A stretch of 64,000 nucleotides of DNA, taken from positions 372,001-436,000 of the forward strand of contig WGNV01000002.1 in assembly GCA_016124375.1 (NCBI GenBank), given 5' to 3'. The DNA is from Tepidisphaera sp. (GTDB lineage: Bacteria; Planctomycetota; Phycisphaerae; Phycisphaerales; UBA1924). A program made the translations under genes and the position numbers. This document shows, piece after piece, positions 16,096 through 24,923 of the stretch. The notes under the pieces are model-generated. The model did not search any database. It worked only from the letters and a program-made list of their open reading frames with translations, and was not told the origin of the DNA. Position 1 is the stretch's first letter. Each line of letters starts with the position of its first letter.

Positions 16096-16893
16096 TTACT
16101 TCGCCGGCTGCGTGGCCGCCATCATTCCCGCATTGCTCGCCCACCAGTGCACCTGCACCAGCAGCCAGAGCAGGATGGCGATGCCCGCGTGCGCCCCCGC
16201 CAAGATCTGCATCTGCCTCTGGGGCAGGCGGAAAAGTGTCCAAGCGACCAGGTAGTACGACAGCGCCGCAAAGACGGACATCACCGCGCCGTTGAAACCC
16301 TGCAGCGTGTCGAAATGAAGGCTCAACACGAGCATGAAGCTCGCGACCGCGATGAACATTCGTCCCGCGGCCACCTCGATCCGCCCGGTCGGCCGATTTT
16401 CCGCGTATGCGAGAATCGCTACCGCCCCGACGCCCGTCACCGTGTGAAAAAGGGTGAGGTACGTCGCGGAGACCGCCGCCGCGAACTTGCCTGCCGGTGC
16501 ATTGATCACCGACACGACGATCGCCGCCAGCGTCACGACGCCCCCGATGATCGCGAGCGTCTTGGGCGAAACCTTGCCGTCTTTGACCACCGGCGGCCCC
16601 TGCTCGCGGACCGCCGGCTCGCCTGCCGCGGTGTCGTCGGCGGTCGCCGCCCCCCCTTTGAGCGCCCGCTCCACCTCTGGGTCGTGCGTCAGATCGGCGT
16701 CGTCATCGACGTCGTCGAGCAACGGCGGCGCTCCGAGATCGGGCTTGCCGGCGGGCATCTTGGGATACTTGCTGGGAGCCGCGGGCTCGGCGGGCGCAAG
16801 TGGGATGACATCGTGCTCATCCGGGGCTTGGGGAGGCTGCCCAGCGTCGGCCGAGTTGGGTTCCTTGCGTGTGTTGGCTCCGTCATCGGGCAT
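16096..16893 (-). CDS. Membrane protein with long acidic N-terminus, unknown function
   Basis: 265 aa. Residues 1-105 are hydrophilic, rich in Pro, Ala, Asp and Glu, and probably disordered. About five hydrophobic segments follow, from TLAIIGGVVTLAAIVVSVI to IAILLWLLVQVHWWA. No motif is recognised. Similar disordered-head membrane proteins are frequent in planctomycetes. It stands alone between panB and the REPIN-like element. Confidence 0.65.
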   Translation of the reverse strand: MPDDGANTRKEPNSADAGQPPQAPDEHDVIPLAPAEPAAPSKYPKMPAGKPDLGAPPLLDDVDDDADLTHDPEVERALKGGAATADDTAAGEPAVREQGPPVVKDGKVSPKTLAIIGGVVTLAAIVVSVINAPAGKFAAAVSATYLTLFHTVTGVGAVAILAYAENRPTGRIEVAAGRMFIAVASFMLVLSLHFDTLQGFNGAVMSVFAALSYYLVAWTLFRLPQRQMQILAGAHAGIAILLWLLVQVHWWASNAGMMAATQPAK

Positions 16894-16905
16894 CGTGTTC
16901 TCCCA

Positions 16906-16996
16906 GACGCCGGAACTGGGGCGCTGCGAAGTTCCGGAAGGCTCCCATCATGCTCTCGGGACTTGCCCGCACCTTCGCAGGCGCAGGCCTGGGGTC
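16906..16996 (+). repeat. Degenerate third copy of the REPIN-like element
   Basis: Begins GACG, then arms CCGGAACT (16910-16917) and AGTTCCGG (16930-16937) with a 12-nt loop. A 29-nt linker follows, then CCGCACCT (16967-16974), a 10-nt loop and AGGCCTGG (16985-16992), ending GGTC. The first hairpin is intact; the second has decayed. Confidence 0.7.
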
Positions 16997-17042
16997 AGGA
17001 TGATGGCTCCCGTCCTTTGTTCCGCCCCGGCACGCACAGCTT

Positions 17043-18341
17043 TCATCTCCCTCGCACGTTCGCCAGCCCGCCCTTGAGAAAATACTCCATCAGATCGTGT
17101 CCGGGATTGATGACCAGGTCGCTTTCGGCCGCCGCAGCCTCGGTGAAGGGGCGCTGCACCACGCTCCTCACCCAGGCCCCGGCCATGAGGAAGGGCACTG
17201 GCGTTGCGTCGTGCTTGCGGGTGCTGCAGAGCGTGAAGTGGTCGGGCATCACGAGCAGCCGCCAGCCGCCAGCCTTGGGGTCTTTTTCTGGGTCGCCGTG
17301 CTCTTCGAGCGCTGCCGCCACCGGGGCGACGATGTGCTTGTCGATCGCCTCCAGCGAGGCGACCTTGGTTTTCCAGTCGCCCTGGTGCGACATCTCGTCC
17401 GGCGCTTCGACATGGCAGCAGACTACGTCGAAACGCTCGATCGCATCGACCGTCGCTCGGCCCTGTGCGGCGTAGTCGGTGTCGTGGTAACTGGTCAGCC
17501 CCGGCACCGCCAGACGCTCCCACCCTATGTACGACGCGATGCCCGCCAGCAGATCCACCGAAGTGATCATCGCGCCCCGCAGACCGAAGCGTTGCTTGAA
17601 CGCCGGCACCTCGGGTTTGGTGCCCTGACCCCAGAGCCAGGCCATCGTCGCAGGACGCAGGCCCTGCTCGCGGCGGGCCAGGTTCACCTCGTGCCCGGGC
17701 AGGAAGTCCGCCGAGAGCGCCATGAGTCGGCGCAGTGCCGCGGCTTCGAGCTCGCTCCCCTGGGGCAGGTGCTCAGCCCAGGGCTCGCGGGGGATCGCGT
17801 GGGGAGGCGTCGTCGCCACATCCGCGTACCGCCGCCCGGAGGAATCCACCAGGATGTTTCGGTAACTCACCCCGGGGGTAACGCTGACGCCCCGCATGAG
17901 GTCGGGCTCTTTCTTCTGCCACATGGCGACCAGATCACGCACCAACAGCCGCGCTTCGGCGTCGCTGATGGCCCCCGCCGAGTGGTCGAGCATCAAGCCT
18001 TCGTCTTCCGTGCCTGGCTGGCCGGTCGTCACCAGGTTCAGGCGGAAGATCCAGTCCTTGGGCCCCAGGCTCAGCCCCAAGGCCGCGGCCTCCAGGGGGG
18101 CTCGCCCGGTGTGGTACTTCTCGGGTGAGTACCCGAGCAGCGACATCGAGCAGACGTCCGAGCCGGCTTCGAAGCCCGGGGGCGTGGTGACCGCGGCTCC
18201 CACGCGGCCAATCGCCGCCAGCCGGGCCAGGTGCGGCATCGCCGCCGCCTCGAAGGGCGTGCGGTCGCCCAGCTCATCGATCGGCAAGTCCGCGGCTCCA
18301 TCCGGGATGATGATGACGTACTTCACGCGAGGAGAGTACAC
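17043..18341 (-). CDS. apgM: 2,3-bisphosphoglycerate-independent phosphoglycerate mutase, ApgM type
   Basis: 432 aa from a GTG at 18341; an alternative GTG is 5 codons downstream. The alkaline-phosphatase-like metalloenzyme motifs are present: IIPDGAADLP near the start, the nucleophile region GSDVCSMSLLGY, HVEAPDEMSHQGD and VMPDHFTLCSTRKHDATPVPFL. It interconverts 3- and 2-phosphoglycerate in glycolysis. This is the archaeal-type ApgM family rather than GpmI. No Shine-Dalgarno sequence is obvious at either start. Confidence 0.9.
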   Translation of the reverse strand: MYSPRVKYVIIIPDGAADLPIDELGDRTPFEAAAMPHLARLAAIGRVGAAVTTPPGFEAGSDVCSMSLLGYSPEKYHTGRAPLEAAALGLSLGPKDWIFRLNLVTTGQPGTEDEGLMLDHSAGAISDAEARLLVRDLVAMWQKKEPDLMRGVSVTPGVSYRNILVDSSGRRYADVATTPPHAIPREPWAEHLPQGSELEAAALRRLMALSADFLPGHEVNLARREQGLRPATMAWLWGQGTKPEVPAFKQRFGLRGAMITSVDLLAGIASYIGWERLAVPGLTSYHDTDYAAQGRATVDAIERFDVVCCHVEAPDEMSHQGDWKTKVASLEAIDKHIVAPVAAALEEHGDPEKDPKAGGWRLLVMPDHFTLCSTRKHDATPVPFLMAGAWVRSVVQRPFTEAAAAESDLVINPGHDLMEYFLKGGLANVRGR

Positions 18342-18387
18342 GGGAGGGCGCGAGGGAGTTTGTCAGGCCGCGTGGGCGGGCCGGCAC

Positions 18388-18470
18388 TCGGCATTCGGCA
18401 TTCGCTGAAGATGTGCAGACCCGAATGCTTGGCCTTCAACGAATGCCGAATCACGAATGCCGAATGCCGA
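18388..18470. repeat. GAATGCC repeat arrays, two in opposite orientation
   Basis: TCGGCATTCGGCATTCG (18388-18404) and, inverted, three CGAATGCCGA-type units at 18440-18470. A matching array lies at 26696-26724. The 18342-18579 gap otherwise shows no gene. Confidence 0.75.
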
Positions 18471-18579
18471 TTCTCGCCGTCCGCCCCCAACCTTCACCAC
18501 CCCTACGCTCGACTTCGTTCACTCCGATTTAGCAATTTGGCAATTTAGCCCTTTAGAGATTTTCCCTGAGGAGCCTCCC

Positions 18580-19605
18580 GTGTCCTTCGATCCCGACGCA
18601 GCCGCCGCACCCGGCACCGGCATCTTCGGCCTCCCCCACTCGCGCGACGACAGCCGCGTGGTGCTCATCCCCGTGCCTTTTGACGCGACCACGTCATACC
18701 GGCGCGGCACCTGCGACGGGCCCAACGCGATCCTGCACGCCTCCATGCAGGTCGATCTGTACGACCGCCGCTTCGGCCGCATCTACGAGCGGGGCATCCA
18801 CATGCTGCCCGAGCCCGAGCGCATCCGCGAACTCTCCGACGACGCGGGCGTGCTGGCCGCGGACATCATCGCCCAGGGGGGCATCCCCGAAGGCGGGCCC
18901 ACGGACGGCGCCACGGCGAACGCCCTGCGGGTCATCAACGCCGCATGCGAAGAAGTCAACGCATATGTCGAGCGCGAGGTGCGTGCGCTGGCTTCCCAGG
19001 GCAAGATTCCCGGCGTCATCGGAGGCGAGCACAGCACGCCCTTCGGCGCTATCGCGGCGCTCGCAGACATTCACCGGGATATCGGCATCCTGCACGTCGA
19101 CGCCCACATGGATCTGCGCGACGCCTTCGAGGGCTTCACCTGGTCGCACGCGTCGATCATGCACAACGTGCTGCGCCGCGTGCCGGGCGTGAAGAAACTC
19201 ATCCAGGTGGGCATCCGCGACTTTGGCGAACGAGAGATGCAGCTGGCCGACGAATCGGGTTCGCGGGTCAAGGTCCACTACGACGACGCGCTTTCCGACG
19301 CCATCATGCAGGGCGAGATCTGGCAGGACCTGTGCCGCGACATCGTCGCCGAACTCCCGAGCAAGGTCTACGTCAGTTTCGACATCGACGCGCTGGATCC
19401 GTCACTATGCCCGCACACGGGCACGCCGGTGCCCGGTGGCCTGTCGTTCCAGCACGCGGTGAAACTCCTTGAAGCCCTCAAGGTCAGTGGCAAGGAGATT
19501 ATCGGATTTGATCTGGTCGAGGTCGCGCCCGGCCCCGAAGACGGTCCGGAGTGGGACGCCAACGTGGGGGCCCGCATCCTCTACAAGCTCTGCGGCCTCT
19601 GCTGA
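18580..19605 (+). CDS. Agmatinase/arginase-family ureohydrolase
   Basis: 341 aa from the GTG at 18580, chosen because GAGGAG lies 6 nt upstream. The binuclear manganese site is complete: GGEHS, DAHMDLR and SFDIDALDPS. The enzyme should hydrolyse a guanidino compound, releasing urea. Agmatinase (polyamine synthesis) is the closest fit, but arginase or guanidinobutyrase cannot be excluded. An insertion of about 40 residues (around 90-130, GVLAADIIAQGGIPEGG) is unusual for short agmatinases. It is monocistronic here. Confidence 0.82.
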   Translation: MSFDPDAAAAPGTGIFGLPHSRDDSRVVLIPVPFDATTSYRRGTCDGPNAILHASMQVDLYDRRFGRIYERGIHMLPEPERIRELSDDAGVLAADIIAQGGIPEGGPTDGATANALRVINAACEEVNAYVEREVRALASQGKIPGVIGGEHSTPFGAIAALADIHRDIGILHVDAHMDLRDAFEGFTWSHASIMHNVLRRVPGVKKLIQVGIRDFGEREMQLADESGSRVKVHYDDALSDAIMQGEIWQDLCRDIVAELPSKVYVSFDIDALDPSLCPHTGTPVPGGLSFQHAVKLLEALKVSGKEIIGFDLVEVAPGPEDGPEWDANVGARILYKLCGLC

Positions 19606-19703
19606 CGCGGCGCCGAAAACGCCTTCAACTTCCGGCGCATCCTCAGGATCGCCATCGACCAGTCGGCGATCGTGGCGGCTGTTGGCTTGTCGGGGCCCGC
19701 CGC

Positions 19704-20363
19704 CTAGGCGATCAACTTCATGCCGAACTCGATCATTTCGACCGACAGCCGCCCGGCCCACTCGTAGATGATCGCCCCGCCGTACCAGAACAGTGCCCAG
19801 GTCGCCACGATTCCGATCGCTCCGCCCCGCTCTCCCTGCCAGATTCGGTCATAGGCCGGCCAGAGGTCGCGTAGCGCGTGCCATCCATCCAGCGGCGGCA
19901 CCGGTATCAGGTTAAACAAGACCCCCACCATGTTCACTTCGAGGCCCGCGGAAAACACGTCCCACATCGCGTCCGAAACGCTGAGCATCAGTGGCAGACG
20001 CCCCGACTTCACAAGCACAAGAACGATCACGCAGAACATCGCCAGCAGCAGGTTCATTCCCGGCCCCGCCAGCGCCACCCTGGTTTCGTCGTATCGCCGC
20101 ATGTAGTTCCGGGGCTGGGTGGGCATCAATCCCCACGTAAACCCGAAAAGTCCGAACGTGATCCACGCCATGGGCCATGGGATGTGCACGAACGGGTTCG
20201 CCGTCATGTGCCCGGTAAGCTTTGGAATGTCATCGCCGCAACTGATCGCCGTCCAGCCGTGCGCCAGCTCGTGCAGGGTGATCGAAACGATCACCCACGC
20301 GACCCACGAGCACGCAAACAGCGGCCCATCCGAATCCCAAAACTCGCTGAACCACCAGTTCAT
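19704..20363 (-). CDS. Site-2 protease family (M50) membrane metalloprotease
   Basis: 219 aa from the ATG at 20363. The zinc motif HELAH is at 31-35 inside a hydrophobic segment, and the second family motif NLIPVPPLDG follows a third or fourth hydrophobic segment. This is the short family form without a PDZ domain. Such enzymes cut substrates within the membrane, often to release regulators. No anti-sigma substrate is adjacent. A longer frame to 20447 is not preferred because the added residues are not hydrophobic. Confidence 0.82.
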   Translation of the reverse strand: MNWWFSEFWDSDGPLFACSWVAWVIVSITLHELAHGWTAISCGDDIPKLTGHMTANPFVHIPWPMAWITFGLFGFTWGLMPTQPRNYMRRYDETRVALAGPGMNLLLAMFCVIVLVLVKSGRLPLMLSVSDAMWDVFSAGLEVNMVGVLFNLIPVPPLDGWHALRDLWPAYDRIWQGERGGAIGIVATWALFWYGGAIIYEWAGRLSVEMIEFGMKLIA

Positions 20364-20533
20364 GACATGAGCATACCGAGCTTCGGGGTCACGAAGGCCG
20401 CCCCCGCGATTCCTGCAGACTTTGGCGCTCCACCCGCGACTTTCCACTTCGACGTTCGCGGCGCCACACCCTCCACGACTGCCAATCCTTCAACTTCGTG
20501 ACCTGCACCCGGAGCCCTTCGCGATCGTCGAGA

Positions 20534-21469
20534 TCACTCGATCGCGAACATCGCGTCCACGAACGCCGCGGGGTCGAAGGGCTGCACGTCGTCGGGCGTT
20601 TCGCCCACGCCCACGAACTTCACGGGAATGCTGGTCACTTCGCGCACCGCGATGACGATGCCGCCCTTGGCAGTTCCATCCAACTTCGAGAGAAAAATCC
20701 CGGTCACGCCCGCCGCCTTGCCGAACTCCTCGGCTTGGCGCAGCGCGTTCTGCCCGCTGGTGGCGTCCAGCACCAGCAGGACCTCGTGCGGCGCGCCGGG
20801 GATCTGCTTGCCCGCGATCGACACGATCTTGGTCAGTTGCCGCATCAGCGGGTCCTGCGTCTGCAAGCGCCCGGCGGTGTCCAAGATCAGCACATCCACG
20901 CCCCGCGCCTTGGCCGCGGCACACGCGTCGAACGCCACCGCCGCCGGATCGCCGCCCTGCTGCCCCTTCACCACCTCGACGCCAAGCCGTGAGCCCCAGG
21001 TCTCAAGCTGCGCCACCGCCCCCGCTCGGAACGTATCGCACGCGCCCAGGAGTACCTTCTTCCCTTGTGCTTGCAGCATGCGGCAGAGCTTGGCGATGCT
21101 TGTCGTCTTGCCGACGCCATTCACCCCGGTCATCACGATCACCAGGGGCTTGGTTTCCGCCGTCTTGAGCCCGCGCTCGCCCTCGGGCCACATCGCGCGG
21201 ATCTCTCGCTTGAGATACTCCAGCACTTCGTCGCCGGTCTTGATCTTGCCGTCGCGGAAGTCGGCGCGAATGCCTTCGATCAGGCGTGTGGTCGTCTTGA
21301 CGCCGACGTCGGCCTGCAGCAGTTTGCTCTCCAGTTCCTGAATGAGCTCTTCATCCAGCCGTCGCCCGGCCAGCAGATTGCGCAGGCCCTTGACGCCCCC
21401 CACCAGCGTCTCGCGGGTCTTTTCCAGGCCTTTTTTCAGGCCCGCCAGGATGTTCTTGAAGAACGCCAT
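20534..21469 (-). CDS. ftsY: Signal recognition particle receptor FtsY
   Basis: 311 aa, short because the acidic A domain of E. coli FtsY is missing. The N domain (residues 1-90) is followed by the G domain with GVNGVGKTTS, DTFRAGA, DTAGR and SKLDGTAKGG, ending with the GVGETPDDVQPFDP motif. FtsY docks SRP-ribosome complexes at the inner membrane. It is last in a ribH-nusB-ftsY operon with a 12-nt gap. Confidence 0.95.
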   Translation of the reverse strand: MAFFKNILAGLKKGLEKTRETLVGGVKGLRNLLAGRRLDEELIQELESKLLQADVGVKTTTRLIEGIRADFRDGKIKTGDEVLEYLKREIRAMWPEGERGLKTAETKPLVIVMTGVNGVGKTTSIAKLCRMLQAQGKKVLLGACDTFRAGAVAQLETWGSRLGVEVVKGQQGGDPAAVAFDACAAAKARGVDVLILDTAGRLQTQDPLMRQLTKIVSIAGKQIPGAPHEVLLVLDATSGQNALRQAEEFGKAAGVTGIFLSKLDGTAKGGIVIAVREVTSIPVKFVGVGETPDDVQPFDPAAFVDAMFAIE

Positions 21470-21481
21470 GGGGTTGCTCGC

Positions 21482-22036
21482 CTACGCGGCTCCCCCGTCG
21501 CTTCCGCCCCGCCCCTCGCGGTTCAGCACGCGATCCAGGAGCCCGTTGATGAACGCGGGCGACTTCTCCGTGCTGTAGTGCTTGGCCAGTTCCACAGCCT
21601 CGTTCACCACTACCCGCCCCGGGGTCTGCTTCAGCGCGAGTTCATGATGCGCGAGGCGCAGAATCGCCCGGTCCACCGCCGCCAATCGGTGCGTGGGCCA
21701 CTCCGGCGCCAGCGTCACGAACTCCTTGTCCGCCGCGTCCTTTCCTTCGAACGCCCCGCGCACGATCTCCCCGATCCGCTCCGCCGCCAGCGGCCCCAGC
21801 CCGTCCACCCGGGTGAGTGCCTCGCGCATTGACGCATCGTCGGCCAGCTTGTCGGCGTCGCGCAGGTACAACAACTGGAATGCCAGCCGCCGCGCCGCCA
21901 TCTGGAACGCCAGTTCGCGCTCCGCGGGTGTCAGCACTTCGAGTTCTGCGTCGGTCAGCGGCTCGCCACTATCTTCCCCATCCGCCATCTGCAGCATGCG
22001 CGAAAATGCGAGCCCGCGAAGTTCATCCGTAGTCAT
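21482..22036 (-). CDS. nusB: Transcription antitermination factor NusB
   Basis: 184 aa. The helical NusB fold shows in the C-terminal half: IGEIVRGAFEGK, DRAILRLAHHEL, VVVNEAVELAKHYSTEKSPAFINGLLDRVL. The first 60 residues are longer and more acidic than in most NusB proteins. NusB binds boxA RNA with NusE and prevents early termination in rRNA operons. The ATG at 22036 overlaps the ribH stop, the classic ribH-nusB arrangement. Confidence 0.88.
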   Translation of the reverse strand: MTTDELRGLAFSRMLQMADGEDSGEPLTDAELEVLTPAERELAFQMAARRLAFQLLYLRDADKLADDASMREALTRVDGLGPLAAERIGEIVRGAFEGKDAADKEFVTLAPEWPTHRLAAVDRAILRLAHHELALKQTPGRVVVNEAVELAKHYSTEKSPAFINGLLDRVLNREGRGGSDGGAA

Positions 22037-22542
22037 CGTTGCCCCGCCTTGTCCGGCCGCAGCGTGAGCGCCGGCTTGGGCCCGCCGTTGATCGCCCCGA
22101 TCGTCGCCAGCGTATCGAGCAGTGCCGCCATCGCTTCCTCGCCCTTGTTGCCGTGCGCGCCCCCCGCCCGGTCCATCGCCTGGGCAGGCGTGTCCACCGT
22201 TAGAACGCCAAACGCCGCGGGCACGCCCGTGTAGATTCCCACCAGCATCAGCCCGTCGGCGACCGCCTGCGAGATGTACTTGTCGTGGCTCGTCTCGCCC
22301 TTGATCACGCACCCGAGCGCCACGACGCCGTCGAACCGCTCCGACTCAGCCGCGGCCTGCGCGATCACCGGAAGTTCATACGCCCCGGGCGCTTCGAACA
22401 CGTGCAGCCCGGCTTCGCTGCCGCGGCGCCTGGCATACTCGCGCTTCGCCCCGTCGAGCATCGGGCCGGTCACGCTCGCGTTATAGCGGCTCACGATAAT
22501 CGCGATCTCGCCCGCCGGTCTCACATTGGAACTCTTGGCCAT
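22033..22542 (-). CDS. ribH: 6,7-dimethyl-8-ribityllumazine synthase
   Basis: 169 aa, normal length. Signatures: VSRYNASVTGPMLDGA, VFEAPGAYELPVIAQ, VALGCVIKGETSHDKYIS and the GVLTVDTPAQAMDRAGGAHGNKGEEA substrate loop. It catalyses the step before riboflavin synthase. First gene of the ribH-nusB-ftsY operon; no FMN riboswitch is visible in the short upstream region. Confidence 0.93.
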   Translation of the reverse strand: MAKSSNVRPAGEIAIIVSRYNASVTGPMLDGAKREYARRRGSEAGLHVFEAPGAYELPVIAQAAAESERFDGVVALGCVIKGETSHDKYISQAVADGLMLVGIYTGVPAAFGVLTVDTPAQAMDRAGGAHGNKGEEAMAALLDTLATIGAINGGPKPALTLRPDKAGQR

Positions 22543-22585
22543 GAGGCCGATGGTAGAACCCGCGCGGGTTGACTTCTCTTTCCGG

Positions 22586-22665
22586 GACGCCGGAACTGAG
22601 GCTTTGCGAAGTTCCGGGTAAGGTTGGCGCCCGATCCGGACGTTCGAAGACTCACGTCCGGCGTC
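22586..22665 (+). repeat. REPIN-like 80-nt element, copy 1
   Basis: GACG, then hairpin 1 (CCGGAACT, 12-nt loop, AGTTCCGG), an 18-nt linker, hairpin 2 (CCGGACGT, 10-nt loop, ACGTCCGG), then CGTC. Hairpin 2 is an inverted version of hairpin 1. It lies between ribH and the MlaE-type gene. Confidence 0.9.
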
Positions 22666-22680
22666 AGAAGAACGCCCTGC

Positions 22681-23538
22681 CTACACCAGTTTCAACGCGA
22701 AGAACACCGCAGTAAACGCCAGGTCCGCCATCACGATTGCCACCACGCATTGCACCACGGTGTTGGTGGTCGCGAGCCCGACGCCCGCCGCCCCGCCCTT
22801 CACCCGCAGCCCATTGATGCACGCGATCACGCCGATCAAGAGCCCGAACACCGTGCCCTTGCTGACGCCCGTCCAGAAATCCACCAGCTTCGCCTGCGCC
22901 AGCATATTGGTCCAGAACGTGTTCCCGGGCACGTCGAGGGCCGCCATGGCGATCCACATCGCCGCGGCGATCGCCACGATGTCCGCAATCACCGCCAGCA
23001 CCGTCATGCTGACAATCGACGCGATCACCCGGGGCACCACCAGAAACCGCACCGGGTCCAGCGCCAGTGATTCCAGCGCCTCGATTTCTTCGCTGACCAC
23101 CATCGTGCCGATCTCGGCCGCGATCGACGCGCCCGCGAAGCCCGTGAGCACGATCGCCCCGATCAGCGGCCCAAGCTCCCGCAGCACCGCCACCGACACG
23201 ATGTTCGCCACCTTGTCCTTCTGCCCGAAATCATCCAGGGGCGGGGCCATCTGCAAAGCGAGGATCAGCCCCACGCACCCCGACACCAGCGAAACAATGA
23301 ACACGCTCCGCACGCCGATGCGCACCATCTGCGTGATGATCGCGGGGCGGCCGACGCGCACCTTGCGGTTGTGCACCGAGCGCAGCACCCACCCCGCCGC
23401 GCCCAGCAGCAAAAACCAACTCGCCCCGATCAAATCCAGCGTGTTGAGAAGCCTCGCGCCTAGAAACGCCAGCCCGCGCAAGGGCAGCGTCAGCACCCGT
23501 CGAATCGGGCTCTGATTAACCGGCGCGGCTTCAGGCAC
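22681..23538 (-). CDS. MlaE-family ABC transporter permease
   Basis: 285 aa. The YrbE/MlaE signatures are present: QMVRIGVRSVFIVSLVSGCVGLILALQ, VLRELGPLIGAIVLTGFAGASIAAEIGTM, EEIEALESLALDPVRFLVVPRVIA, and the C-terminal segment GLATTNTVVQCVVAIVMADL. It would be the inner-membrane permease of a phospholipid or related lipid transporter. Its direct upstream neighbours are a STAS protein and an RsbW-like kinase. A compatible ATPase is encoded far away at 59722-60606, and no MlaD gene is seen. Confidence 0.88.
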   Translation of the reverse strand: MPEAAPVNQSPIRRVLTLPLRGLAFLGARLLNTLDLIGASWFLLLGAAGWVLRSVHNRKVRVGRPAIITQMVRIGVRSVFIVSLVSGCVGLILALQMAPPLDDFGQKDKVANIVSVAVLRELGPLIGAIVLTGFAGASIAAEIGTMVVSEEIEALESLALDPVRFLVVPRVIASIVSMTVLAVIADIVAIAAAMWIAMAALDVPGNTFWTNMLAQAKLVDFWTGVSKGTVFGLLIGVIACINGLRVKGGAAGVGLATTNTVVQCVVAIVMADLAFTAVFFALKLV

Positions 23539-23584
23539 AGCGTGCTCCGTCTATTCGACCCGCCCAAGGCGAAACGCTCACGCC

Positions 23585-23935
23585 TCAGGCCACCAGCGCC
23601 CCCGCCAAATCGGGCGTCATCTTGAACACCTTGTGCAACTGCGCGATCTCGAACACGCCCCGCACCCGGTCGTTCATCCCGCACAGCACCAGCGGCACGC
23701 CCGACTTCTTGCTGATCTGCAGCGCCTCCACGAGCGTCGCCACCCCGGGCGTGCCCATGTACCCGACCTTGCTGAGATCCACGATCAGCCGCTTGGGCCG
23801 CTTGTCGTAGGCCTCGCGAATGGCATTACGAAACGCCGGCGCTTCGTGATAGCCGATCTCGCCTTCGGGAGACAGCGTCACCGCCCCGCCTTCCAGGGAC
23901 GCCAGCGTCACGATGATGGGCACTCGATCCGGCAT
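23585..23935 (-). CDS. STAS-domain protein (anti-sigma antagonist or MlaB-like)
   Basis: 116 aa, one STAS domain. The site that is DSSG in SpoIIAA/RsbV reads MGTPGVATLVEAL, so the phosphorylatable residue would be Thr, the residue MlaB also uses. GGGGAGA lies 8 nt upstream of the ATG. It lies between the RsbW-like gene (53-nt gap) and MlaE (46-nt gap). It could be the antagonist in a partner switch, the STAS subunit of the lipid transporter, or both. Confidence 0.8.
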   Translation of the reverse strand: MPDRVPIIVTLASLEGGAVTLSPEGEIGYHEAPAFRNAIREAYDKRPKRLIVDLSKVGYMGTPGVATLVEALQISKKSGVPLVLCGMNDRVRGVFEIAQLHKVFKMTPDLAGALVA

Positions 23936-23988
23936 CTCAACACATCTCCCCACGTCTGACTCGCGCCTCGCACGCGCGAAATTTGTTC

Positions 23989-24450
23989 CTAGGCGCTCTT
24001 CGCGCTCCGCGCCGCCCGTCCGTTGGTCCACTTCACCAGCGTAAGGCGCATCCCGACGCCCTGCCGCTGCTCGTACTTCACTTCGTCCATCACTTCGCGG
24101 ATGATGTGCACGCCCAGCCCGCCGGGCCGAATGTCCGACAGGTCCCGCCCTTTGATGCACGAGGGATCCACTTGTCGCGCCTCATCCTCGATCACGATCC
24201 GGATGCCCGAGCCCAGCACCGCATCATCGCCCAGGGGCGTCAGGCTCATCCAGATCTTCCCGTCGGGCCGCTCGCCGTACCCATGCTTTATCACGTTCGC
24301 CAGAGCCTCGTCCGCCGCCATCGCCACCTGCCCCGCGGCCTTGTCCTGAAACCCCAACTGCCGCGCGGCGTGCAGCACCAGCTCCCGGATACACCCAAGG
24401 TACCGCGGGTCGCTCACCATCTCGATTCGCACAGGCGGGGACTCAATCAT
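23989..24450 (-). CDS. RsbW/SpoIIAB-like anti-sigma factor serine kinase (HATPase)
   Basis: 153 aa. The GHKL ATPase motifs are present: N box MAADEALANVIKHGYG, G1 box IVIEDEARQVDP and G2 box PGGLGVHIIREVMDEVKYE. Proteins of this family phosphorylate STAS antagonists and often sequester a sigma factor. No matching sigma factor is adjacent. The start overlaps the stop of the upstream HEAT lipoprotein gene (ATGA). Confidence 0.87.
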   Translation of the reverse strand: MIESPPVRIEMVSDPRYLGCIRELVLHAARQLGFQDKAAGQVAMAADEALANVIKHGYGERPDGKIWMSLTPLGDDAVLGSGIRIVIEDEARQVDPSCIKGRDLSDIRPGGLGVHIIREVMDEVKYEQRQGVGMRLTLVKWTNGRAARSAKSA

Positions 24451-24827
24451 GCCGGTGGTGTTCCTGCTTTGGCGGGCACTGACGCGGGCTCCCCTCCCCC
24501 GTCACCTTCCACAAACGCCTTCCAACGCGCAACCGCCTTCATTCTGTTCTGCTCATCATCGGACGAATCGTACCCTAGGCGTTGCCCGGTAATCACTTCC
24601 AGCGCCTCAATCGCCAACAGCCGCGTCGCCGGGTCATCACTCTGCAGCATCCGCACCAAGTCAGGCACTGCCGCTCGGTCTTTGTTCGCGGCCGCCCTCA
24701 CGATCGCATCGTTCCGCGCCGCCGGCTCGGGAGAGTTGAAATCAGGCCGAATCGTCGGCCCGCACGCGGCGAGCCCAACCGTCAGCAACCCCGCCACCCC
24801 CATCAACTTCGACAACACTCCGCGCAT
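24447..24827 (-). CDS. Small HEAT-repeat lipoprotein
   Basis: 126 aa. The signal peptide MRGVLSKLMGVAGLLTVGLAAC carries the lipobox LAAC (Cys22). A HEAT-like pair follows (AIVRAAANKDRAAVPDLVRMLQSDDPATRLLAIEALEVITG). It is first in the HEAT-RsbW-STAS-MlaE operon. A much longer frame upstream is antisense to guaA and is rejected. It may scaffold envelope proteins, but this is inference. Confidence 0.7.
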   Translation of the reverse strand: MRGVLSKLMGVAGLLTVGLAACGPTIRPDFNSPEPAARNDAIVRAAANKDRAAVPDLVRMLQSDDPATRLLAIEALEVITGQRLGYDSSDDEQNRMKAVARWKAFVEGDGGGEPASVPAKAGTPPA

Positions 24828-24923
24828 GCGACAGAGTGTACCGCCAACTCTTCCCGCCGCACACTCGACCCGAAGCCCCGCGCCCCGTAACGTCATCCCT
24901 TTCCGTTCCGGAGGACGCGACCC

